DNA of 64,000 nucleotides, from contig JBEVJK010000085.1 in assembly GCA_040510195.1 (NCBI GenBank), positions 1 through 64,000 of the forward strand, in the 5' to 3' direction. The DNA is from JBEVJK01 sp040510195. Its GTDB lineage: Bacteria > Pseudomonadota > Alphaproteobacteria > Rhizobiales > Rhizobiaceae. The notes below the pieces were generated by a model that worked only from the letters and a program-made list of their open reading frames with translations, made no database searches and was not told where the DNA came from. A program made the position numbers and the translations under genes. Of this stretch, positions 52,788 to 59,539 are shown in pieces (within the stretch, counting starts at the first letter, position 1; the number at the start of each line of letters is the position of its first letter).

Positions 52788-54461
52788 ATGACACCTCCAG
52801 CAGAGATCATCATCGAGAATGGGCGCGTTCTGACCATGGACGGGGCGCAGCCGCGTGCCGAGGCCGTGGCGCTCGCCGAGGGTCGCATCCTGGCGGTGGG
52901 CACCCGGGCGGCCGTCGAAGCGCATGCCGGTCTCGGCACGGAACGCATCGACGCCCGCGGCGGCACGGTGCTGCCCGGCTTCATTGAAAGCCATATCCAC
53001 CTGTTCGCCGGCGGTGCGCAGCTCGACAGCCTGTCGCTCGCCGGCCTGACGGGCTTCGACCGCATCGCGGCGGCGATCCGCGAACGCGCCGACCAGGAGC
53101 CGGAGGTCCAGCTGCTGCTGGTGGAGCAGGCGGCCTATTCGATGTTCGGCGGGGCCGAGCCGATCTCCCGGCAGCTGCTCGACCGGATCCTCCCCGGCCG
53201 CCCGCTGGCGCTGTTTGCCAGCGACCATCACACCATGTGGGCGAACACGGCAGCACTGCAGGCGGCCGGCCTGCTGCAAGGGCGGGCGACGCCGCCGGGC
53301 AGCGAGGTCGTCATGGGCAGCGACGGCTTGGCGAGCGGCGAGCTGCGCGAGTTCGAGGGCTTCGCGCCGGTGTTTGCGCTGGCGCCCACCGGGGGCCGGG
53401 AGATGCTGGGCCTGGTCGGCCGCGAGCCGGCGACGCCGCCGACGGCGGCGCAGCGCGCCGTCGACCGTGCCGTCATGGAGCGCGGGCTGGCCGCCTGCGC
53501 CTCGCTCGGCATCACCAGCTTCCACAACATGGACGGCAACCGGTACCAGCTCGAGCTCCTGGACGAGATCGACCGCGTCGCGCCGCTTCCGGTGCGTGCC
53601 CGCGTCCCGTTCCGGTTGCTGCCCGACATGGAACCGGAGGCGCTGGAGGTGGCGGTAGCGATGCGGGACCATTGGAGCTCCGACCGCCTGAAGTCCGATT
53701 TCGTCAAGATCTTCATGGATGGCGTCATCGAGTCGACCACCGCCTTCCTGCTCCAGGATTATTGCGGCATGCCGGGGCACCGGGGCTCGGCCTTCTTCAG
53801 CGAGGAGGAGTTCGCCGCGGTGGCCGTGGCAGCCGATCGCCTCGGCTTTCAGATCGCCGTCCACGCGATCGGCGACGCTGCGGTTCGCCGCACGCTCAAC
53901 GGCTACGAGGCGGCACGACGGAGAAACGGTCGCCGCGACAGCCGGCATCGGGTCGAGCACATCGAGATGCTCGACCCGGCGGACCTGCCGCGGTTCGCCG
54001 AACTCGGCCTCATCGCATCCATGCAGCCGACGCATGCGCCGGGCGGCGCCTATCCAATGGAGCCCATCGCCTCGCTCATCGGTCACGAGCGGCTGCTGAC
54101 GGCCTATGCCTGGCAGACGTTGCGGCAGAGCGGCGCGCGCATGGCGTTCTCCGGCGATTGGCCGGTCGCCTCGCTCGACCCGCTGCTCGGCATCGCGACT
54201 GCGGTGTCGCGGCTGCCGATCGTGGAGGGGGCGCCCAGCCAGCGGCAGAGCCTTGCCGACGCGTTGACCTCGTTCACGATCGATGGCGCCTATGCGTCCT
54301 TCGAGGAGGGGCGCAAGGGAGTGCTAAGACCGGGCGCGATGGGCGACGTGGCGGTGCTGACGGGCGACATCGAGGCCGTGCCCGGTGCGGAGATTGCAGT
54401 GATAAAGGTGGCGGCGACCCTGTGCGAAGGCCGCATCACCTACCGACGTGCCGTTCCTTAG
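52788..54461 (+). CDS. YtcJ-like metal-dependent amidohydrolase
   Basis: A 557-residue amidohydrolase-superfamily enzyme. Metal and catalytic residues are visible: HxH in GFIESHIHLFAGG, the lysine of VKIFMDGVIESTTAF, histidines in FQIAVHAIGDAA and HRVEHIEMLD, and the aspartate of MAFSGDWPVASLDPL. The layout (beta-sandwich, TIM barrel, beta-sandwich end) is that of YtcJ/exoenzyme-regulatory-type hydrolases that act on N-acyl or cyclic amide compounds. It is divergent from the polyamine transport-amidase operon, and both encode amide hydrolysis, which suggests one catabolic module for an imported amide; that is inference. No signal peptide. Confidence 0.85.
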   Translation: MTPPAEIIIENGRVLTMDGAQPRAEAVALAEGRILAVGTRAAVEAHAGLGTERIDARGGTVLPGFIESHIHLFAGGAQLDSLSLAGLTGFDRIAAAIRERADQEPEVQLLLVEQAAYSMFGGAEPISRQLLDRILPGRPLALFASDHHTMWANTAALQAAGLLQGRATPPGSEVVMGSDGLASGELREFEGFAPVFALAPTGGREMLGLVGREPATPPTAAQRAVDRAVMERGLAACASLGITSFHNMDGNRYQLELLDEIDRVAPLPVRARVPFRLLPDMEPEALEVAVAMRDHWSSDRLKSDFVKIFMDGVIESTTAFLLQDYCGMPGHRGSAFFSEEEFAAVAVAADRLGFQIAVHAIGDAAVRRTLNGYEAARRRNGRRDSRHRVEHIEMLDPADLPRFAELGLIASMQPTHAPGGAYPMEPIASLIGHERLLTAYAWQTLRQSGARMAFSGDWPVASLDPLLGIATAVSRLPIVEGAPSQRQSLADALTSFTIDGAYASFEEGRKGVLRPGAMGDVAVLTGDIEAVPGAEIAVIKVAATLCEGRITYRRAVP

Positions 54462-55217
54462 GGCGGAGGCGGGCGGCGGCCGAACCGGAGACACAATGGG
54501 TCCGGCCCGCGAATACATGGGTCTTGGAACCGTTAACCAAGTAGGGGCGACCAACCCCGTCGTCCACTTGAACTTCGTATTCGCGACAATGGCGGTCAGA
54601 AGGATATGGTTGCGCTCAACGCCATGCTTGCAGCGAGACTTTGCTGCTGCGCAATCCGAGGTCGCGTGCGCCATTCAGTGTGACCACTTGGAGTGATTTC
54701 CCGTAGACCTATCGTAGATCACGTGGCAACCGAGAATGCTTTGAGGATCGCGAATGTCCGACTCTACAACCGGGGAATACTTCTGCCGGGACCAGCTGTG
54801 GGAATAGCTCTTCTCTATTGGAAGGCCGACTGACAACAGGGACGATGTAAAAAAGAATCTCTACGAAATCTTCAATCAACTCGAATAGCGGACTCAATGG
54901 GATAAAATCGATCTCTGTGGTGGATGACCGAGCCATAAGCCAGTGCCGCTATTCATGCCGGCAATAGACGTATGCGACAACTAGTGGTGCAATAACTCTT
55001 TCACGAGCCGTCTCGTCACTGGTCATTGATGTATTCGGGGAATTGAGGCCAAGGGCCGCGCCAAATTTCATCAGCGAAATGTTTAACTCGGCGCAGAGCT
55101 GTTCATCGGTCATGACTTTCGGTCCAGTAACTGCCGATAGACGATGTCAAGAATGAAAACAGGGGCGAGCTGGCTCCATTATGGGAAATCGGCTAACCGC
55201 AGCCTGCTTGGATTGTT
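54462..55217 (-). other. sparse, less GC-rich region beside tRNA-Asn with two doubtful small frames
   Basis: A 756-base stretch without a recognisable gene. Its right half is visibly richer in A and T than neighbouring coding DNA. Two short minus-strand frames follow each other: 54949-55113 (54 residues, MTDEQLCAELNISLMKFGAA) and 54709-54936 (75 residues, with the hydrophobic stretch LFELIEDFVEILFYIVPVV). Neither has a strong ribosome site or a family I know. The position next to the 3' end of a tRNA gene is where islands often insert, but I found no copy of the tRNA end and no integrase. Confidence 0.35.
54949..55113 (-). CDS. possible 54-residue hypothetical protein
   Basis: A short frame with ATG at 55113 giving MTDEQLCAELNISLMKFGAA and ending in VVAYVYCRHE. 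Amino acid composition is ordinary rather than shadow-like (few Arg, Pro and Ser), which is the only reason to list it. No ribosome site is clear and I know no relative. Confidence 0.25.
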   Translation of the reverse strand: MTDEQLCAELNISLMKFGAALGLNSPNTSMTSDETARERVIAPLVVAYVYCRHE

Positions 55218-55292
55218 TGGCTCCCCGGGCCGGATTCGAACCAGCGACCAACCGGTTAACAGCCGGTTGCTCTACCGCTGAGCTACCGGGGA
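55218..55292 (-). tRNA. tRNA-Asn (GTT)
   Basis: A 75-base cloverleaf on the minus strand with encoded CCA (TGG on the plus strand at 55218-55220). Acceptor arms TCCCCGG and CCGGGGA pair, the D arm has AGCTCAGCGGTAGAGC, the anticodon loop CTGTTAA gives GTT (plus-strand 55258-55260), and the T arm has CTGGTTCGAATCC. Confidence 0.95.
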
Positions 55293-55319
55293 ACAAAAGC
55301 GCTCGCGTGAACGAGGGTG

Positions 55320-55347
55320 CCTATAGCAACCTGTTCCCGCTTTGCAA
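55320..55347 (-). promoter_or_regulatory. candidate promoter of tRNA-Asn
   Basis: On the minus strand TTGCAA (55347-55342) and TATAGG (55325-55320) are 16 bases apart, ending 28 bases before the tRNA. Sequence and position fit a sigma-70-type promoter. Confidence 0.45.
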
Positions 55348-55483
55348 AGCGTCATCCGCCAAATTTATGGCTGCGGCCAAGACTGCCCCTCGAAATCCCG
55401 GCTCGGCTGCCTCATATGGACGGGACCGCCCTGCATAGGGCCTTCTCGTCCGCCGATCACCAGCCGGAGCAACGATCGAACTC

Positions 55484-55759
55484 ATGACGCCACGCGACAC
55501 ATCCCGGGAAACCGGCCCGCCCCCGAAGATTGCGCTGTTCGGCCGCGAATTCGCCATGCCGCGGTCGCGGGGCATGCGCGTCGCGCTCGGCGTGGGGCTG
55601 GTGATCCTGGGCGTTTTCGGCTTCCTGCCGATCCTCGGCTTCTGGATGGTGCCGCTCGGCCTTTTCGTGCTGTCTTACGAATTTCATGTCGTGCGCAGGC
55701 TGCGCAGACGTTTCCAGGTCTGGTGGGAGAAGCGCCGTCGTCAGCGCGAGCAGCGTTAG
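55484..55759 (+). CDS. small conserved-type inner-membrane protein
   Basis: A 91-residue protein with two close membrane helices (about 32-48 and 50-66; VALGVGLVILGVFGFLPILG, then WMVPLGLFVLSYEF) and a strongly basic C-terminal tail (RRLRRRFQVWWEKRRRQREQ). The layout is that of small putative transmembrane proteins common in Hyphomicrobiales; the role is unknown. It stands between the tRNA-Asn and tRNA-Cys genes. Confidence 0.55.
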   Translation: MTPRDTSRETGPPPKIALFGREFAMPRSRGMRVALGVGLVILGVFGFLPILGFWMVPLGLFVLSYEFHVVRRLRRRFQVWWEKRRRQREQR

Positions 55760-55891
55760 GCGCGGTCGCGACGGTCCCGGAAGCGCTCTCTGGACGTGCC
55801 AGATTGATCCTTTTCTGCAACACTCGCAGTGCAATCCGACGCCCCGGCCACCGTTCTGGGCGGGAATGACCGCAGGCGGGCGGTGGTCTGC

Positions 55892-55920
55892 TTGACGCGA
55901 ATCCGACCCTCACCTAATGA
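55892..55920 (+). promoter_or_regulatory. sigma-70-type promoter of tRNA-Cys
   Basis: TTGACG at 55892-55897 and TAATGA at 55915-55920 are exactly 17 bases apart and end 29 bases before the tRNA-Cys gene. Confidence 0.6.
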
Positions 55921-55949
55921 AGCCGGGATTGAGCGCGCCCGTGCGGCGA

Positions 55950-56023
55950 GGCCTCGTGGCGGAGTGGTTACGCAGAGGACTGCAAATCCTTGCACCCCGG
56001 TTCGATTCCGGGCGAGGCCTCCA
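55950..56023 (+). tRNA. tRNA-Cys (GCA)
   Basis: A 74-base cloverleaf with encoded CCA. Acceptor arms GGCCTCG and CGAGGCC pair, the anticodon loop CTGCAAA gives GCA at 55982-55984, and the T arm has CCCGGTTCGATTCCGGG. The discriminator base is U, as in tRNA-Cys generally. Confidence 0.95.
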
Positions 56024-56109
56024 CGCCACGGCGTGAGGCCAGGGAGGAGAAGGAAGGGAGAGGGAGTGGAGCGATCGACGGTGAAGAGGGACGATTGATC
56101 GACGAGACC

Positions 56110-56784
56110 ATGAATGCCGATTTTTCCGAGATGCGTCTGAAAATGATCGACGGGCAGATCCGCACGACGGACGTCACTCACTCCGGCATCCTCTTGGCCA
56201 TGGGGGCGGTGCCTCGAGAGGCGTTCGTCGCGCATGATCTGGCAGGTCTCGCCTATATCGACGAGGATCTGCCGATCGCCGAAGCGTCCGCCGTGTCGCC
56301 TCCCCGGTTCCTCATGGAACCGTCGCCCTTCGCCAAGCTTCTGCAGCTCGCCGACGTCCGGCAAGGCGACGAGGTGCTGGTGATCGGAGCCGGGACCGGC
56401 TACTCGGCCGCCGTGATCGCCCGCCTCGCGGCCTTCGTCGTGGCCCTTGAATGCGACGCCGAACTGGCCGATCGGGCCCGCGCGGCGCTGGCGGAGCTCG
56501 GGACGGCAGAGGTCTTGCTGGTCGGCGGGCGCCTGCAGGACGGCTGGGCGGAACGGGCGCCGTTCGACGTGATCTTCATCGAAGGCGCCGTCGACGCGGT
56601 GCCGGAGATGCTCTTCGACCAGCTCCGCGAAGGCGGGCGCCTGGTTGCGGTGGAGGGTCGCGGCAATGCCGGGGTCGCCCGCCTTTACCTCAAGGACAAC
56701 GGTTTCGTAACGGGGCGTCGCGCATTCAATGCGGCGGTCAAGCCGCTGCCGGGCTTCGAACGGGCAGAGGTTTTCGAGTTCTAG
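56110..56784 (+). CDS. protein-L-isoaspartate O-methyltransferase-family protein
   Basis: A 224-residue SAM-dependent methyltransferase of the PCMT family. Motifs: MIDGQIRTTDVTH at the start, the region before the SAM site (SPPRFLMEPSPFAKLLQL), motif I VLVIGAGTGYSAAVIARL and FDVIFIEGAVDAVP. The family repairs isoaspartyl residues in aged proteins, but this short version, placed before tolC in many alphaproteobacteria, lacks some features of the E. coli enzyme, so its real substrate is uncertain. ATG 56110 is the first in the conserved frame. A strong hairpin separates it from tolC. Confidence 0.8.
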   Translation: MNADFSEMRLKMIDGQIRTTDVTHSGILLAMGAVPREAFVAHDLAGLAYIDEDLPIAEASAVSPPRFLMEPSPFAKLLQLADVRQGDEVLVIGAGTGYSAAVIARLAAFVVALECDAELADRARAALAELGTAEVLLVGGRLQDGWAERAPFDVIFIEGAVDAVPEMLFDQLREGGRLVAVEGRGNAGVARLYLKDNGFVTGRRAFNAAVKPLPGFERAEVFEF

Positions 56785-56791
56785 GGGCCTT

Positions 56792-56822
56792 GCGCAGAAT
56801 GACATCAGCAACCATTCTGCGC
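56792..56822 (+). repeat. perfect 10-base inverted repeat between the PCMT gene and tolC
   Basis: GCGCAGAATG (56792-56801) and CATTCTGCGC (56813-56822) are perfect complements around an 11-base loop, and can extend by a wobble and a T-A pair. It starts eight bases after the PCMT stop codon. No run of T follows, so it is not a classical terminator; it may be a processing or stability hairpin. Confidence 0.6.
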
Positions 56823-56940
56823 GAGATGACGATCGGGTTGCTGGGTGAAATGAGCCGGGCGGAGGGTGACGCCCGGTCGGGGGCCAGGGTGGTCCGGGGA
56901 ACCTGCAGGTTGGGTGGCAGGGCCGGATTCTCCGAAGCAA

Positions 56941-58353
56941 ATGAGAGGGTTCGTCGTGTCCCATTTCCGTAACCATATCCTTGCGGCGCTGCTGGCGTCG
57001 GGCACGGTGCTCGCGCCGCTCGGCGCCTCGGCCGAGACGATCAGCGGCGCGCTCACCAAGGCCTACCATCTCAATTCGCAGCTCAACTCGGCGCGTGCCG
57101 GGGTGCGCGTGACGGACGAAGGCGTGGCGATCGCCAAGTCCGGCTATCGGCCCATCGTGACCGGCAGCGGCAATATCGACTATTCGCGCACCCGGACCAA
57201 CTTCGATTTCGGCAACGCAACGACCGACCTCACCACCGGTTCCTTCGGCGTGCAGATCCAGCAGACATTGTTCGATGGCTTTCAGACCCGCAACAATGTC
57301 AATGCAGCGGCCGCCCAGGTAAGTGCTTCCCAGCAGAGCTTGCGCAATTCGGAGCAGAACATCCTTTTCAACGCGGCCTCGGCCTATATGGACGTCATCC
57401 GTGACCGGCAGATTGCCGTTCTGCAGGAGCGCAATCTGGAGTTCCTCTCCGAGCAGGTGAGGGCGGCGCGGTCGCGCTTCGAGGTCGGTGAGGGCACCCG
57501 GACCGATGTTGCCCAGGCAGAGGCCAGCCGCTCGAGCGCCGTCGCCGACCTTGCGCAGGCGCGGGCACAAGCGGAGTCGAGCGAGGCGATCTACCTCCAG
57601 GTGGTAGGAGAGCAGCCAAGGGCGTTGAGCCCCGCCTCGCCTGTGGCCAAGCTGCTGCCGCGCAGTCTGTCGCAGGCCGAGTTTATGGCGGGCGATCAGC
57701 ACCCGGCAATCCTGGCAACGCTTCACCTCGTCGACGCGGCCGGCTTCACCGTCAAGTCGGCGGAGGGAGCGCTGCTTCCGCAGCTCTCGGCCAATGCCGG
57801 CATTTCTGAGAACTTCCGCGAGGAAAGTGGCGGCGATGTTCTCGATTCGACTGACTTCAACTCGACTTCGGCCGGCGTCGGCCTGCAGCTGACGGTGCCG
57901 ATCTACCAGGGCGGCCGCACGTCCGCCATCGTGCGCCAATCGAAGGAATCGCTCGGTCAGGCGCGCATCGAGGTCGATGTGAGCCGCGATCAGGTGCGGG
58001 CAGCCGTCACCTCTGCGTGGGCTCAGTATAAGTCCGCACTCGAAGGGGTGTCTGCCAACCGCGAGCAGGTTTCGGCGCAGCAGCTCGCCCTGAATGGCGT
58101 GATCGAAGAGCGCAATGTCGGGCAGCGCACCACGCTCGACGTGTTGAATGCCCAGTCCGATGTGATCACCGCCCAGAGCAACCTGGCCACCTCGGAACGT
58201 GACGCCGTCGTGGCAAGCTACGCCATCCTCTCGGCGGTCGGGCGCCTTTCGGCGCGCACGTTGGGGCTCAGGGTCGCCGAATACCGGCCCGAGGAGCACT
58301 ACAAGGCCGTCAAGGACAAATGGTACGGCCTTCGCACGCCTGACGGCCGCTGA
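56941..58353 (+). CDS. tolC: TolC-family outer-membrane channel
   Basis: A 470-residue outer-membrane efflux protein. A signal peptide (HILAALLASGTVLAPLGASA) precedes ETISGALTKAYHLNSQLNSA, the first helix of the TolC repeat. The internal duplication is seen in the matching helices (ALTKAYHLN; LARSSA-type coiled segments) and in the QTLFDGFQTRNNV and VPIYQGGRTSAIVRQ beta-strand starts of the two halves. It should serve type I secretion (for example the HlyB/HlyD pair at 22914) and drug efflux. ATG 56941 is used; a GTG 12 bases on, after GAGAGGG, is equally plausible. Length is normal. Confidence 0.9.
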   Translation: MRGFVVSHFRNHILAALLASGTVLAPLGASAETISGALTKAYHLNSQLNSARAGVRVTDEGVAIAKSGYRPIVTGSGNIDYSRTRTNFDFGNATTDLTTGSFGVQIQQTLFDGFQTRNNVNAAAAQVSASQQSLRNSEQNILFNAASAYMDVIRDRQIAVLQERNLEFLSEQVRAARSRFEVGEGTRTDVAQAEASRSSAVADLAQARAQAESSEAIYLQVVGEQPRALSPASPVAKLLPRSLSQAEFMAGDQHPAILATLHLVDAAGFTVKSAEGALLPQLSANAGISENFREESGGDVLDSTDFNSTSAGVGLQLTVPIYQGGRTSAIVRQSKESLGQARIEVDVSRDQVRAAVTSAWAQYKSALEGVSANREQVSAQQLALNGVIEERNVGQRTTLDVLNAQSDVITAQSNLATSERDAVVASYAILSAVGRLSARTLGLRVAEYRPEEHYKAVKDKWYGLRTPDGR

Positions 58354-58501
58354 GCCTTTCCAGAAGCTTGTGAGAAAGCGCTGATGCCCGCTTGCGGGGG
58401 ATTCAATCCTGCGCGCCGCTGAGCTACGCTCTTGTCATTGATTCGGCAGCCGTTTTTCGGACGGTGTCGACAAACGCGTCACAAAGGCGGCGAATGTGAC
58501 C

Positions 58502-59347
58502 ATGGCACAGGCAAGCAGCGTGCAGCGCGAACCGTCGATGGAGGAGATCCTAGCCTCCATCCGGCGCATCATCGAAGACAGCGACACTCAGCGCAAGGAG
58601 GACGAGGACAGCCCTACGGCCGCGCGCGACAAGCGCGACAAGGGCAGTCTGGAGCGTCCGGAACGGTCTGTCCGCGTGGTCGAGGTGGAGGCGTTCCGCG
58701 CCGAAGCCCGCTCCGTCCCGGAACGCACGCCGGAGAGCCCCGAGCTCACAGCGGACCGCGAGCTGGAGGCGCCGCGCCCGGAGGAGTATCCGGCGGGTGT
58801 GTCGGCGGTGGAAACGCCCGTCACCGAGGCGCCTGCCGTGCCTCGGACGCTGGCCGAGGTTCAGGCCGCGGTGGCCGAGGAAGCGCTGACGGAAGGCGCG
58901 GCCTTCGCGGCAATCAGTTTAGACGAGCCTATTGCGACGGTTCCGCCGCCCATTGCGTCGCGTGTCGAGGCCGCGCCCGGCGAGATGGCGCTCGAGCTCG
59001 ACATCGAGCGGGAGCTCAGCGCGTCCGCGCTGGAGCTGGAACGCGCTCCGGAGGCTGCTCCCGCCGCGGCTTCGGCGCCGCCGCCCGCCGCGGCGCAAAC
59101 CGAGGCTCCTTTGGAGGCGCGCGGGGGCGGAGGTCCGATCCTCTCGGACTTCGCGGGGCGGCAGGTGGCTGCGGCATTCGGCGAGCTCACTGAGGCTTTC
59201 GCTTCGACGCGCAAGAAGTCGTTCGACGAGCTGGCCGAGGATATGATGCGGCCGATGCTGCAGGAATGGCTGGACAACAACCTGCCGACGCTGGTTGAGA
59301 GGCTGGTGCGGGAGGAGATCGAGCGGGTGGCGCGCGGCGTCCGCTAG
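58502..59347 (+). CDS. popZ: PopZ (DUF2497) polar organizing protein
   Basis: A 281-residue protein with the PopZ layout: a short conserved N-terminal helix (REPSMEEILASIRRIIEDSD), a long acidic, Pro/Ala/Glu-rich disordered middle (about 25-200), and a conserved C-terminal helical part (DELAEDMMRPMLQEWLDNNL then PTLVERLVREEIERVARGVR). PopZ self-assembles into a pole-localised network and tethers the chromosome origin through ParB. Position between tolC and valS is usual for Hyphomicrobiales. ATG 58502 is used; a GTG two codons earlier is open. Confidence 0.87.
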   Translation: MAQASSVQREPSMEEILASIRRIIEDSDTQRKEDEDSPTAARDKRDKGSLERPERSVRVVEVEAFRAEARSVPERTPESPELTADRELEAPRPEEYPAGVSAVETPVTEAPAVPRTLAEVQAAVAEEALTEGAAFAAISLDEPIATVPPPIASRVEAAPGEMALELDIERELSASALELERAPEAAPAAASAPPPAAAQTEAPLEARGGGGPILSDFAGRQVAAAFGELTEAFASTRKKSFDELAEDMMRPMLQEWLDNNLPTLVERLVREEIERVARGVR

Positions 59348-59539
59348 CGGGACAAGGCCGGCCGACGGCGACTGACCTCTGGGGTCAGGCTCCCACGCGC
59401 CTGTCAAAGACGCTGTTCCTGGGTCGGACAGACCCAATAGGGAAAGGCGAGGATGCCGGTGGCGGCGTCGCCTGGAGTTGACTCGCTTCCCCCCTTGCGC
59501 TTACCAGCGGCCGACGCTTCCCAGACCGCGGACGGTTCC

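Noticed and set aside
59348..59539. A T-box or other leader RNA controlling valS
   Set aside because: No T-box consensus or terminator/antiterminator pair is visible, and T-boxes are not expected in alphaproteobacteria.
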